64,000 nt of DNA from Adineta steineri (lineage: Eukaryota > Rotifera > Eurotatoria > Adinetida > Adinetidae): contig CAJNOI010000034.1 in the NCBI GenBank assembly GCA_905250115.1, positions 45,297-109,296 on the forward strand, in the 5' to 3' direction. A model generated the notes under the pieces. That model was given only the letters and a program-made list of their open reading frames with translations. It was not told the origin of the DNA and made no database searches. Positions 47,718 to 59,536 of this stretch are shown here, piece after piece; the stretch's first letter is position 1, and every line of letters begins with the position of its first letter. Made by a program: the position numbers and the translations under genes.

Positions 47718-48941
47718 ATGACTGAATCTTATGATTTTACATTATGGTCACATTATTATCGTGATTATCTTCTTTCAAATATCATACCATTTTGGCTTCG
47801 TCATTCAATCGATACTGAATATGGTGGTTATTTTACATGTCTTGATCGTTATGGTAAAGTTTTTGATACCGACAAATTCATTTGGTTACAAGCAAGACAA
47901 GTTTGGATGTTTGCTAAATTATATCAAGATAATGATTTAAATGTATCAGATAATGAACGAAAAGAATGGTTAAAAACAGCACAACATGGCGCAATATTTC
48001 TTGAAAAATATGGTCGACATCCCATAAATGGTCAATGGTATTTTTCATTAACACAACAAGGTCATCCACTTATTGAACCCTATAATATATTTTCAAGTAT
48101 ATTTGCTTCAATGGCATTTGGGCAAATGGCTAAAATTGATAAAAATAATTGTGAAAAATATAAACAAATTGCATTAGAAACATTTGATGATATACAAAAA
48201 CGTCGTTTAAATCCAAAAGGTGAATGGAATAAAGCAAGTGATTTATCGCCACGAAAATTAAAAAGTTTTGCTTTACCTATGATGATGTGTAATTTATCGA
48301 TGGAATTAGAACATCTTATTGATAAACAACTTATACAAACATTAACACAAGAATGTATACAAGAAATAATTGTTGAATTTCGTCAAGCTGATTCAGGATT
48401 AATTTTAGAATATATTAATGCAAATGATGGATCACGAGATGATTCATTTGAAGGACGATTACTTAATCCAGGTCATGGAATTGAAGCCATGTGGTTTTTA
48501 CTTGATATTGCTGAACGACAAAATAATAAAGAATTAACTACAATTTGTATTGATACAATAATAAAAATCTTAGAATATAGTTGGGATGAAAAATATAATG
48601 GAATTTTTTATTTTCTTGATATTGAACAACGACCACCACAACAACTTGAATGGGATCAAAAATTATGGTGGGTTCATTTAGAAACATTAATTGCATTAAT
48701 TAAAGCTATTGATCATCAACCTGAACGAACAGATGAATTACTCGGTTGGTTAAATAAAGTACAAAAATATACTATTGATCACTTTGTTGATTCCGAGGGT
48801 GGAGAATTATATGGATATCTTAATAGACAAGGTGAAGTTTTATTAAATTTAAAAGGTGGAAAATGGAAAGGATGCTATCATGTACCACGTGCTTTTTATT
48901 TATGTTATAAAACACTTGATAAAATTAGCAAGAAAAAATAA
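47718..48941 (+). CDS. N-acylglucosamine 2-epimerase family protein (AGE/RENBP)
   Basis: AGE enzymes interconvert N-acetylglucosamine and N-acetylmannosamine or related sugars with an (alpha/alpha)6-barrel. The frame has 407 residues, close to the family's 390-430, with no intron. Family motifs: YGGYFTCLDRYGKV, WLQARQVWMFAKLY, RLLNPGHGIEAMWFLLDIAE (catalytic-type His253), QQLEWDQKLWWVHLET, and GGKWKGCYHVPRAFYL (catalytic-type His388). LNPGHGIEAMWFLLDIAER and PPQQLEWDQKLWWVH, as I know the family, look closer to bacterial AGE sequences than to vertebrate RENBP. The lack of introns among intron-rich neighbours fits a gene acquired from bacteria, although codon use is fully adapted to the host's AT bias. 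The substrate cannot be fixed from sequence. Confidence 0.9.
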   Translation: MTESYDFTLWSHYYRDYLLSNIIPFWLRHSIDTEYGGYFTCLDRYGKVFDTDKFIWLQARQVWMFAKLYQDNDLNVSDNERKEWLKTAQHGAIFLEKYGRHPINGQWYFSLTQQGHPLIEPYNIFSSIFASMAFGQMAKIDKNNCEKYKQIALETFDDIQKRRLNPKGEWNKASDLSPRKLKSFALPMMMCNLSMELEHLIDKQLIQTLTQECIQEIIVEFRQADSGLILEYINANDGSRDDSFEGRLLNPGHGIEAMWFLLDIAERQNNKELTTICIDTIIKILEYSWDEKYNGIFYFLDIEQRPPQQLEWDQKLWWVHLETLIALIKAIDHQPERTDELLGWLNKVQKYTIDHFVDSEGGELYGYLNRQGEVLLNLKGGKWKGCYHVPRAFYLCYKTLDKISKKK

Positions 48942-50243
48942 ATAAAAGTTTCTTTTTTTTTTTCTTCTTTTATTTAATAAATTAATTATATTTTCAATGA
49001 TTATATGTGTACATACTATTTTTTGAGTATAAGGAATTTTTGCTATATGTAAATATTCAATATAAGACATGATATGATTAAAATCAATGTCGTCAGAGTA
49101 ATATATTGTAATAGATACATATTATCACTATTAATTAAACGTCGATGGCAGGATTGCAAAATCCAAATTTAAGAAAGCAAGATTTTTTCATTAAAAAATA
49201 GGAGTTGATCAGAAGACTTTCTCTCGACACCCGAAAGAGAATACGACAGTGTCACGTACTTTATTTGCAAAAAAGCAAAGTTTTTCATCCTCAAATACTT
49301 ATTATTTTAGTTTTTAATAAACGAGCAATGAAAAGGTCTGTATGAGTGAACGAAACAAAGAGAAATAGAAAGATAATCATATATAGTTCATTTTACTGAT
49401 CTTTTCAGAGCTGGTTATTGAAGAATATAAACAAAACAGATACAATTTTCATTCTATTCCTATTATCATATCATCAAAATTTTGAGTGATTCAAATTTGA
49501 CTGACAATTAGTTCTTTAAACTCATTATTTATCAGCCTATATCAGCACTGGAACCAGATCGGTTGTAAAAAAAATCAATTGACAAAGAATTTGTTCATTT
49601 AATGTCAATGATAATATAAGAAATGGACATAATATTCAATGACGATCAATTATTTTTCTATATAAACTAATTGAACGAAGAAAAACTTGTTGCGAATGAA
49701 CAATTGAAACTTTGAACTTAATATACCAAAGTGAATAATTCAATGTAATCATAGTTGATAGCATACGTATATTTCTTAAATATATAGGTAGCATACATTA
49801 CTTGAAAGAGTATTAATTCTTCTTTGTCATATAACAAGTAAAACAAATATCGTTTCAATTAAAATAGAGTAATTCTTACTTGTTTATTAGAAATCTCAAG
49901 GAACGGAAAATTGTTTCATATATTTTATTCTATTATATAAACTGCAATAATACATGAAATAATACTAATACTAATCAAAATTAAGAAGTATCATAATGTC
50001 GACAGATATTAAATGCAATAAACTTTTTCGATCATTTAAGTATTTCATTCTTATTGATTTTGAGAAGATAAACTGTATTAGTATTGCAATTATAAATTTA
50101 ATGAATAAAAAAGATCATATTGAAATGAAATAATTTTCAACTGATTTTAATGTTTCTTTTTTTTTATATAATTATTCAAGCCATCTTTTATATTAAAAAA
50201 AAAGAAGAAGATAAACATCCTATAGATATACACATAAATAAAA
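48942..50243. other. Convergent intergenic region
   Basis: Between the 3' ends of the epimerase (+) and COX11 (-) genes. AT-rich. A small imperfect hairpin (TCTCTCG...CGAAAGAGA at about 49220-49242) is the only structure noticed. No gene seen. Confidence 0.45.
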
Positions 50244-51143
50244 CTATGAAGAAAGAGCTTTAACTTTATCATTATGTCTATGTGCATATGGTAATGTTTC
50301 ACTTGGTTTTAATCTAACATGAGCCACTGATGGATCACCACCCATTAAAGCTAAATGTTCTGTACCTTTACTTTCAAAAAATGTATAAGATAAACTAATA
50401 TCATGAACACCTTGTAAACTAGGATCTCGAACAAAATCAGGATCAATATAGAAGAAGACTGGCATATCAATTTCTTCACCTGGTTCTAAACGTTGTTCTT
50501 CAAAACAAAAACATTGAATTTTATTAAAATAAAAAGCTGCTTGTGATGGTTGAACATTGTATGTAGCTATGCCAATAATAGGTCGATTCGATTCATTCTT
50601 TGCGCGATAAAAAGCTAATGCTGTTTCACCTGGTTTTATAAAGATTTCACGTTGTTCTGGTTCAAATGTCCATGGTAAAAGTGATGATGGTGTAGAAGAA
50701 AAATGTATTCGTAATAATGGATGTGCTTTATCTGTTCGTTGAGATAATTGTCTTACATTAGCTGATATAATATCATCATCTTCACTTTTTCTTATAATAC
50801 CATCAAAACCTGTTGCTTCACAAAACATTTTATATAGTGGTACAGATGCATAAGTTAATCCAAGCATAAGAACAGCCATTGAAGCCATATAAAGTGCAAT
50901 ATTAACTGTTTGATTTTTTTCATTACGTTCAAATTTTTTAAATTTTTCTTCAAAATCTTTTCTATTTTCTAATTTTTCTATATTATTATTATTATTATCA
51001 TTCTTAGATGATGATGATGAAAAACGTTTTAGAATTAGAGAAGAAGAAGAATTAGTAGATGATATTGTTGGTAATATATGATTATAAAGAAAATGTTTTG
51101 ATAAAAAAGGTCGTAGAATATGACGAGATATTAAAAGATTCAT
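50244..51143 (-). CDS. COX11: Cytochrome c oxidase assembly protein COX11
   Basis: COX11 delivers copper to the CuB site of cytochrome oxidase subunit 1 and is anchored in the mitochondrial inner membrane, facing the intermembrane space. The single-exon frame has 299 residues. It starts with a basic, Ser/Asn-rich stretch typical of a mitochondrial presequence (residues 1-55). One membrane helix follows (about 81-103), then VPLYKMFCEATGF and the beta-sandwich domain. The copper motif CFCFEEQ has its cysteines at 211 and 213, and EPGEEIDMPVFFYIDPDF follows as in the family. An ATAG acceptor lies 5 nt before the ATG. The RPL13 stop is only 217 nt upstream on the same strand. Confidence 0.97.
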   Translation of the reverse strand: MNLLISRHILRPFLSKHFLYNHILPTISSTNSSSSLILKRFSSSSSKNDNNNNNIEKLENRKDFEEKFKKFERNEKNQTVNIALYMASMAVLMLGLTYASVPLYKMFCEATGFDGIIRKSEDDDIISANVRQLSQRTDKAHPLLRIHFSSTPSSLLPWTFEPEQREIFIKPGETALAFYRAKNESNRPIIGIATYNVQPSQAAFYFNKIQCFCFEEQRLEPGEEIDMPVFFYIDPDFVRDPSLQGVHDISLSYTFFESKGTEHLALMGGDPSVAHVRLKPSETLPYAHRHNDKVKALSS

Positions 51144-51360
51144 GAAATCTATAAAAAGAAAGAAGATACTTGATTCTTTTCAAACAAACAAAAACAAAAA
51201 ATAAGAATTATTGTTGTAGTTGTTTTTTTTTTCTTCTCCTATAGATAATATTTCATTTTACCGACAATAAATTTTGTCGATTCAATGTTACTTTTTTTTT
51301 TTCTTTTTATTTCGATTCTTTTTGATCCAAATATACGGTTACAAAAACAAAAGAAAATGC

Positions 51361-52054
51361 TCATTTCTCTTTTTTAGGTTTCTTTTCATCTTCAGCTGCT
51401 TGTTTAGCTTTCTTTTCACGTTGTCCAATTAATTTAGCATCAGCACGTGCCATACGTAAAGCTTGATAAGCGTTGAATTTAGTATCAGCATCATTAATTG
51501 GACGAGCTTTTTCACGTTGTACTCGTTGTTTAATTGGCATAACTTTTTGTTTCTTAAGTTGTGTAGCCAATTTAATTTCTTCGGGTTTAGCATCATTTTT
51601 CTTTGGTTTATCAGCTTTTAATGGAAATAAGATAAGTTTACCAAGATATTGTTTTAAACGTTGAACATTAAGCTAAAAAAAACATATATTTTATTTAAGT
51701 AAAAATAAAAATTGATTTTTTCGTTACTTGAAAAGCTTCAGTTGATTTATTGCGTCGTCGATGATCAACTGAAATACCGATTGTTCGTGCATAAGTTGGA
51801 TGAAGACCAGCAGCACATATTTCATCCAATGAAAAACCACGTCCAGCACGTACTTTCATATTATAACGACGTGTTGTACCACGAACAACTGGCCGTAATG
51901 AACCTTTTGCTGGTCGAGGTGCAACACGTTGAGCTTTAGCTAAACGTTTTTGATGACGACGTGTTTTACGACCTGGTTGATCAAACCAAGTACGAACATG
52001 TAATTGCCACTTTTTATGAAAGTGAGCATTTGGAATAACATTATTATGTTTCAT
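51361..52054 (-). CDS. RPL13: 60S ribosomal protein L13 (eL13)
   Basis: A large-subunit ribosomal protein in two exons (51728-52054 and 51361-51672) with a 55-nt intron, 212 residues against 211 in human. Diagnostic stretches: [71 protein letters not shown], then [17 protein letters not shown] and a lysine-rich C-terminus. GTTTTAG lies 14 nt before the ATG, preceded by a T-tract. COX11 follows on the same strand. As a ribosomal protein gene it is expected to be strongly transcribed. Confidence 0.98.
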
Positions 52055-52718
52055 TGTCAGATGTCAATCTAAAACAAAAAAAACGAAAAAATTCATATAA
52101 TTTTTTTTTTTCTATTGTCCTCAGATCTCATAATCGAATATCACGTGAGCCCACAAACAATAAGGCGAACGAACTGCTGCTTAATAAGAAAAAAAACAGG
52201 TTTTTTTTTTCATCGAATAAATTAAGCAGTTGTTAGTTCGTCTTACGATTAAAATGCTCGTCAGTCGTCATTTATCATCATTGGACAATAAAATAAATAA
52301 TTCTGCATCAGCTATAAAAAATTATCTTTCAAAATAAATCAGACTAATCTGTCTTATATAAATTAACATCATATGCAGATAATTTTTGTTATTTAAGAAA
52401 AAGAACTTTAAAGATGAATAAAATATGTTTATACATATGTAAAGGATTTTATAGTAAATGGTAAATTATGGATTGACGATTAATTTGATCGGAGGAATTT
52501 ATCTTCGAAAATAATTTATTTAAAATTAGAAATATTTTGAAAATAGATTGTATCTTAAATAAAATAAGAATAAATAATTCTTATTTAATTCTTTTATCTA
52601 ATTGGATAATAGATGACGAATCAAATGTGAGAGTGATTGATAATACAGCTTGTTTTTTTAATAATACATGTTTTGCAATCAGTAATTGAGTGTGGTTGTT
52701 TTATATTGTCGTAAACAA
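52055..52718. other. Divergent promoter region of RPL13 and ANO10
   Basis: This 660-nt stretch separates the minus-strand RPL13 from the plus-strand anoctamin gene. Both have acceptor-like sites close to their ATGs (52069-52070 on the minus strand; a TTTTGCAATCAG ending at 52682 on the plus strand). T-tracts occur at 52100-52112 and 52200-52210. No named promoter element is recognisable. Confidence 0.45.
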
Positions 52719-55700
52719 ATGTCTTATACTGATAAAGACAGTTTTGAGCCTCTTGTGGTTCTTCAATTTTCACCAACAACACCAACAATTACCAAAGATT
52801 GGGTTATTAAACGATTAACTTCAAGTCATACTGAAGATGAAGGTTCTGGTTTACTTGCCCGCTATGAACATACCCCGGAAAATCAAGTAAAATATTTGTT
52901 TTTCTTATTAAAAAAATTTAGATTAGATAAGTGGCTAGTTTTGTAGATCATACTCTACTTTATATAAAACTGCAGGTCATCATATACTCATTTGATCTCA
53001 TATTCAATGCTTTAGTGTAAACCTTTTTGCTTATATTATAATTAAAGTTTGTTTCTTGATTTATTGACATTTAATTATATTTTCCGGTGAAGAGACATTG
53101 AATTTGTTTGCATAACTATTTTTCTTATTAATAGTTGATGAATCAATATAGTTAACGATTTTTTTCTTTGTTCTAGTTTTTACATGCCTTGTATTTTAAG
53201 ACATTGACATTGTACAGTTTTTGCTTATGCTTTAGACTGATTACTTTAATATTTATATGTGTGTCATTTCAATTTTCTGTCGCATATCTTAGAATGAGGA
53301 TGAAGGTATCACAATTAGTAATAAGGTCTTTGAATCTTCAAAATTGAAGATTGAAAATCTCTGATTAACCATATTATAAGTAGATTATGCGTTAAACTCA
53401 ATTGTCTCACGAAAATACCTCTAAATTAACCTTCGTACATTAAGTGTCCTTGAACTGCAATATATATTATTCGGTTGTTAGTTTAGGTCATTGTGACATT
53501 TGTTTAATTGCGATGTTATATAATTAGGCTAGATCAACATCTGAACGTTGGTAATTATATAGAAATACACATGTTATTACTATAAAAAAATATTGAATAA
53601 TAGATAATTATCTGGATTGAGTATATGATTTATAATAATGATGAAACAGTAATAAATTAATGAAGTAGAAAAATACGTGGGTAGACGTTAATACGAATAA
53701 TAAAAATACATATCAAGAAAGAAAAACAACTGGACGAGATTATACATGGTAATAAGTAGCTACTGTCAGATTATAAAGTAATTGATAACAGATCTATTAA
53801 TATTGACTTAGTAATAAATATTAAAAACAACAAGCTAATGAATACTAATTTCATTCAAAACATATTTAGAAAACGATCGCTAGTTACGTAACTAATATTT
53901 TTTAGTTGAAGAATCTATCGATGATAATAATAACATTTTTTTTTCTATTTATGCTCTGTAGAATTAATTTATATTGATCATTTTAGAAGGTTTTTTGAAT
54001 TTATTATTTTATAGGATAGTATAATTGTAATTGGTGCAACACTTGATCGTCTTTTGGCAGGAGCAGAAGAAATACGGATACAAAAATGGTATAAAAATAA
54101 AGGTCTAACCGATTTTATTGTTGCGGATATTGAACATTTTGAAAATTCAGGTAAAAAAATTGTTTTTTTGTTAAGTTGTTTAATAATTCATAGAAATTTT
54201 TTTAGAAAATCCGTCAAATATTTTATATAAATCGGAAAAACAACGTATTATCTATGAAGAAATACAAAATTTACATCCAGCAAGACATGAAACAACTGTA
54301 CCAGGTATTCGAAAGAAGACATTTGTACCTGAAAATGATACTATCCGTATGTAAAAATGCATGAAAACAAAACTTATTTTTTTTTCTAATTTTTTTTGTT
54401 TTCTCTTTAGTTAACATTTTAACTGATCATGATTATCTTGTGAATTTTTTTCCATTACATGACAAAGAAGATATTAAATTACTTGAATATGATTGGTTTG
54501 CATCAAGAACTTCAATGTTTAAATCTCAGGATATTCGTAAGAATTAAAAAATAAATAAATAAATAACAAGTATATTCATTATTTAAAAATAATTTAGATA
54601 AAATTCGAAATTATTTTGGTGAAAATGTCGCATATTATTTTGCATTCTTAGAGTTTTATACAAAAGCTCTCGTACCAACAGCTGTACTTGGTAAGAATAA
54701 TTATCTGAAAGAAAGATTCGGGAAACGCTACTCTCTAGAATAGTGATCAGTATAAATGAAACTGTATTTTATCACTATCATCAGTTGATTTTCTAAGGTT
54801 TTTGTCTTACATATTATAGAAGAAAAAATATTAATCAAAATTATTCACATGTCATCATAATAAAGATTCTGGTATAACTATTTGTTGTCATTTAAATATA
54901 GATATATGTTTTTCAGTAATATATTAAATGTACCCCTTATAATTTAATATTAGTCCCTTATGTGTTTATTCTTTCACTTTATTGTTATATTTTGTTTAAG
55001 GTCTTCTACTTAGTTTTACACCAACATCGGATTTTTTCAAATATTCATTTTTCTGCTTCTTTAATGTTATATGGTGGACAGTATTTGTAAGTATTTATTA
55101 TGTATTTGATTTTGTTAATAATAAGATATATGTATTAGATGGAACGATGGAAACGTTTAACAAATAAATTAGCATATGAATGGGGTACACTTGATTTACA
55201 AATATTTGAACGACCGCGCTCACGTTATTTTGGAGATTTACATCGTTCTCCAATTACCGATAAAATCGAACGACAATATCCAGCGTAAGAATATAATTTA
55301 GTATCGTGATTCTCTCTTAAAAATAAGATTTTATCATAATTTAGATGGAAACGACAAGTGAAAAAATATCTCGTTAGTTACCCAATAATTATGGGATGTT
55401 TAATAGGATCGTTAACAGTATATTTCACATTTTATCGAACACAAAAGAAAATGCATGCTGAATATCCATTAGAAAATCCTAAAAATCCACTTGAAACTAA
55501 ACTTATGCGTATGGCACCATCAACTTGTTATTCATTAGCAGTTATTCCAATAAAATTATTCTATAGAAAATTAGCAACATTTTTAACAGATTATGGTATG
55601 AACGAAAAACAAAATTCATCTGAATTTTATTTTATTTTTATTAGAAAATCATCGTCTTCAAACAGCCTATGAAAATAATTTAACATCAAAATTATTTATT

Positions 55701-56843
55701 TTCTTTTTTGTCAATTGTTTTGCTGGTTTATTTTATGAAGCATTTTTTAATGTTAATTATGCCAATGTTGTCCAAGTATATATTAAAAAAAATTTTTCTT
55801 ATGATTATACATATATTTATTTTAGTTACTTACAACATTAGTTATTGTTAATGCTATTATATTAAAATTTACCGAACAAGTTGTACCATTTATACTTAAA
55901 ACTTTCAAGAAGAGTCAATTAAAAGGTCAATCAGTAGAAAAAGTTAGCGAAGTTCGTCAACAAATTAAAACATTAACACCATTTGAAGTAATTAGAAATC
56001 GTATATAATCATAATATTCAAACTATTTTCTTTCTATTTAGGGAACATATGGAGATTATTTAACTATTTTTGAACAGTATGGTTATATAGCTTTATTTTC
56101 AGCCGTAAGTTAATTAATCTTTTCTACTATTTCAAATTGACAAGGGTATCGCTTGAAGTAATTGAAAACCCTCCATATGATATTCTATCCTTAGCCCTTG
56201 GGGGTGGGTGTGGGTTTATCATTTGGATTATTCCATTCTATCGAACTATCTGAACTCTAGAAATCAGATACATGACTCTTGTAATTATATTTAAATATTA
56301 TTTCTTTTTTAGGTATTTCCGTGGGTAGCACTTTGTGGATTAATAAATAATATTTTTGAACTTCGTGCTGATGCTTTTAAATATTGTTATGTTTATCAAC
56401 GTCCATTTGCTCAACCAGCTAATAATATTGGTAGTTGGCATCATGCATTTGATATATTAAGTTCAATTGCAATTGTTACTAATACAGCATTGATTGCAAT
56501 GCAACCATCAGTTCGAGAATATTTCTCATCATATAGTAATGTTGAATATATTATAATATTTGTTGCAGCTGAAGTATATTTAATTTAATTCTAATGTTTT
56601 TCTTTTTGTATTAACTTCTTTAATTTAGCATATATTATTGACATTGAAATTTGCAATTGATTTTGCTATACCTGATGTTCCACATGAAGTTGAAATTGCA
56701 CGAGCTAAAACTCTTTATGAATCAAGTCAAGCTCTCCGACGTGAAGTAAGAAGACGAAGAACTATTTGTTAATCTAATTCATTTTATTTTTATAGCGTGA
56801 ACATAAATCAGAAAGAGCTCAATCGATGACAACCAAACTTTAA
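52719..56843 (+). CDS. ANO10: Anoctamin-10-like TMEM16 protein
   Basis: TMEM16 proteins are calcium-linked chloride channels or lipid scramblases; ANO10 is the intracellular, scramblase-type branch. About fourteen exons with mostly short introns (the first is 1.1 kb) give roughly 640 residues, against 660 in human ANO10. Matching blocks in order: FEPLVVLQF and TKDWVIKRL at the N-terminus; [100 protein letters not shown]; and [23 protein letters not shown]. These are followed by [20 protein letters not shown] and [19 protein letters not shown]. The ATG at 52719 precedes the conserved N-terminal strand. The DGCR6-like gene follows 438 nt downstream on the same strand. Confidence 0.93.
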
Positions 56844-57281
56844 TTCAATTCTTCTTTTATTTCTATCATACAAACCTTTCGACGGTGCTTTTATTATTTC
56901 TCTTAATCTTCTAACCTCTCTTCCTTTCTAATTTCTAATTTTTTTTTAATCAGGATAATAACCAGTGTCTTTCGCTCAAATTACTAATGTTTCTTTTTAT
57001 ATAACAAAATCTTCTAGAATTAGATATTTTTCTAACGACAATTTGGTATTACGGATAATTTTTTTATATTTTTAACCGTATTTGTAACGTTTTTTTAATA
57101 ATTTAATAAATTTTATTTAAGAATTAATTTTATATAGAACTTATTAAATGACAAACTAGAACTAATAAAGCTACAAAGTAAAAGAATGTTTTTTTACATA
57201 TGATCATTTCATTGAAAACAAATTGAGGAAGTTATTTTCTATGTAACTTTTCAATCATTCTAGACATTTACATAGGAAACT
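56844..57281. other. Gap between two co-directional genes
   Basis: It holds T- and C-rich DNA after the anoctamin stop (56880-56960), an AATAAA near 57105, and a CATTCTAG acceptor ending at 57263, 19 nt before the next ATG. No gene seen. Confidence 0.5.
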
Positions 57282-57983
57282 ATGAATCGTCAACAAATAT
57301 CAGAACAATTAAAATTAATGATAACTGAATTACCACCGTAAGAAAATTATTTTGTATTGTATTGTTTTAAAATTAATTTAATTATCTAGAAAATTACAAG
57401 AACGTTTTGAAAAAGATGATCTAATAGAAAAATTAATAACAATATCGTTGGATAAAAATATATTTGATATTGTTAATAATCTTCAAGAAACTCAAGCACG
57501 GACTGAAAAAACTTTATTTAATGAACGACAAAAAATAATTAAACAAGCTAAAGGTAATTAATCATCAATTTTAAACAAAAACATTCAACTTTTATTTAGA
57601 ACAAGAAACTGATCTTACTCGAAAACATTCAGAAGATGAAGCTCGTTGTGCGGATAGACCACAACATTTAAATCTACTTCAAGCAGCAAATAAACGCGAA
57701 TATGAAGTATAATTTAGATTCTTAAATATAAATATGTAATTGAATTTAATAGGCTTTTGTTAAACGAGTAGCTGATGAACAACAACGTTTTGATATGAAA
57801 ATAGTTTTAGATCTTGATCAAAAAATGTTAGAACAACAAACAAGATTAGAAAAAGCTGGTGTATCGTGTATGCATGCTACAAATAAACCGCAAGATGTAC
57901 GTCTACAAATGTTTATTATCGAGTTTATTCAACGAATAGGAAAACAGCAACATATTTCTTCTATAACAGAAAATTCTAATTAG
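57282..57983 (+). CDS. DGCR6-like coiled-coil protein
   Basis: DGCR6 proteins are small coiled-coil proteins first described in the DiGeorge deletion region; their molecular role is poorly defined. Four short exons with introns of about 50 nt encode about 180 residues. Conserved parts: a QISEQLKLMITELPPKLQERF start, then FDIVNNLQETQARTEKTLFN aligning with the family's [20 protein letters not shown] block. HLNLLQAANKREYEAF, MKIVLDLDQKMLEQQTRLEK and AGVSCMHATNKPQDVRLQM follow. The last matches the family's EKAGV...T.NPQE...QM end. The orthology call rests on this order of motifs. The gene lies in the same direction just behind the anoctamin gene, with a splice acceptor 19 nt before its ATG. Confidence 0.85.
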
Positions 57984-58303
57984 AATATATATATATATAT
58001 TGTACATGTCATTGATTAGATGAATAAATGCTGTCAATTAGTTGTCTATAAAAAATAAAATAAAATTAGTAAAGTTTTAAATTGATCAATATTGTTATAG
58101 AACAAAGAATATACACTTTGTGCTAGAAAATAAAGATTAACTGCTAAAAAGATGACAACAATATTGAGAAAGAGAAAAAGAGACAACAGCTAAAATGAAC
58201 GACGAAAAGAAAAAAAAAACAAAATGAATATATATAAACTCATTGAAATGGACGGATTGATTGATCTTCTTTTTTTTTGTTTATTCTAATGTTTATATTA
58301 ATA
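57984..58303. other. Convergent 3' gap
   Basis: AT-rich sequence between the DGCR6-like gene (+) and the POU4 gene (-), with several AATAAA signals (for example near 58022 and 58056). Nothing else seen. Confidence 0.5.
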
Positions 58304-59536
58304 TTAAGCTGATTGTCCAGCAGCAAATCGTAAACGTTTATTTTTTTGTCGTTGATTACAAAACCAAACACGTACAACATTCTTTTTTAAATCAAGTTTA
58401 TCTGCTATTTGTGCAATACGTTCACCACTTGGTCTTTGTTGTTGAATAAAACATGATTCAAGAAAACGTTTTTCTTGTGCAGCTATTGATGTACGTTTGC
58501 GTTTTTTATCAATTAAACTTCCACTTGAACTAATATGTCCACTTAAACCAATCATAGTTCCATTCATTTCATCTTTTTTTCTTTGTCTCATTTCTGCTTC
58601 AGCAAATTCTAACCAAGCTTGAAGAACTGGTTTTAATGCAACCATATTATTATGTGATAATGTAAGTGATTCAAATCGACAAATTGTTGATTGAGATAAA
58701 GAACCAACACCAGGCATTTTTAATTTCGATAATTGATGTCCAACATCAGCTTGTGTAACACCTAATTTTATTCGACGTTGTTTAAAACGTTCAGCAAATG
58801 ATTCAAGTTCACGTGGATCAACATCAAGTTCATGTGATGGTACAAGACTACCAACAACACTATGATGATGCATACCAACAACCATACCGGGTAGAACACC
58901 GACAGCAGCTGCAGCATATTGACGTTGATAAAATGGATGTAAATCAGAATTAAATTGTGCATGATGATTATGTTGATTATGATCAGATAAAAGATGAGAT
59001 TCTATTGATGATGAACCAGGATAGGCATTTGTTGAAGATGAGGATGATGCTGTTGCATTTGCAGATGAACAAGCAAATGGTGATGGATAATAAAGTGACG
59101 ATGATTCTGGTTTTGTCAATGCTTCAGCTTGACGTATAAAATTATCATCAATTGTTGAACAAAATAAACTCTAAAAAAAAACAAAATATTAGATAAATTT
59201 TATTTCATTATTCGTAAAAAAATTTACATTTGGTTCAAATTTAAAATTTTCACCAAAACAATTCGACTTTGACCACTAAAAAGAAAATAATTCGTAATTT
59301 TATATTAGAAAAAAATATATCTAATATTATACCGGTGTACTTGGCATATATCGTCGATTATTAGGATCACTTGTTGCCGCAGCTACAGCTGCAGCTCGAT
59401 AGAAATTACTTGGTGAATAACGACTATTTGCATTTCCAATTGAATTTGAATTTATTATACCTGTTGATGTATTAGGAAATGAAAGTTTACTTGTTGTTCC
59501 TTGTTCAATAGATGATGTATTTGTATTTGTCAGCAT
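58304..59536 (-). CDS. POU class IV homeodomain transcription factor (Brn3/unc-86/acj6 type)
   Basis: POU4 factors specify sensory and other neurons in animals. Three exons (59333-59536, 59228-59275, 58304-59170) join in phase 0 to 372 residues. The POU-specific domain begins near residue 200 (DVDPRELESFAERFKQRRIK, VGSLSQSTICRFESLTLSHN). The POU homeodomain spans about 306-365 (KKRKRTSIAA ... VVRVWFCNQRQKNKR, with the POU-type Cys in WFCNQR). Class IV is shown by DPRELESFAERFKQRRIKLG, by SIAAQEKRFLE, and by the N-terminal DDNFIRQAEAL segment, which resembles the DETLLARAEAL stretch of Brn3 proteins. The linker between the two DNA-binding halves is somewhat long and Gly/Ser-rich. The middle exon is only 48 nt. 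About 3 kb of gene-poor DNA lies upstream. Confidence 0.97.
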
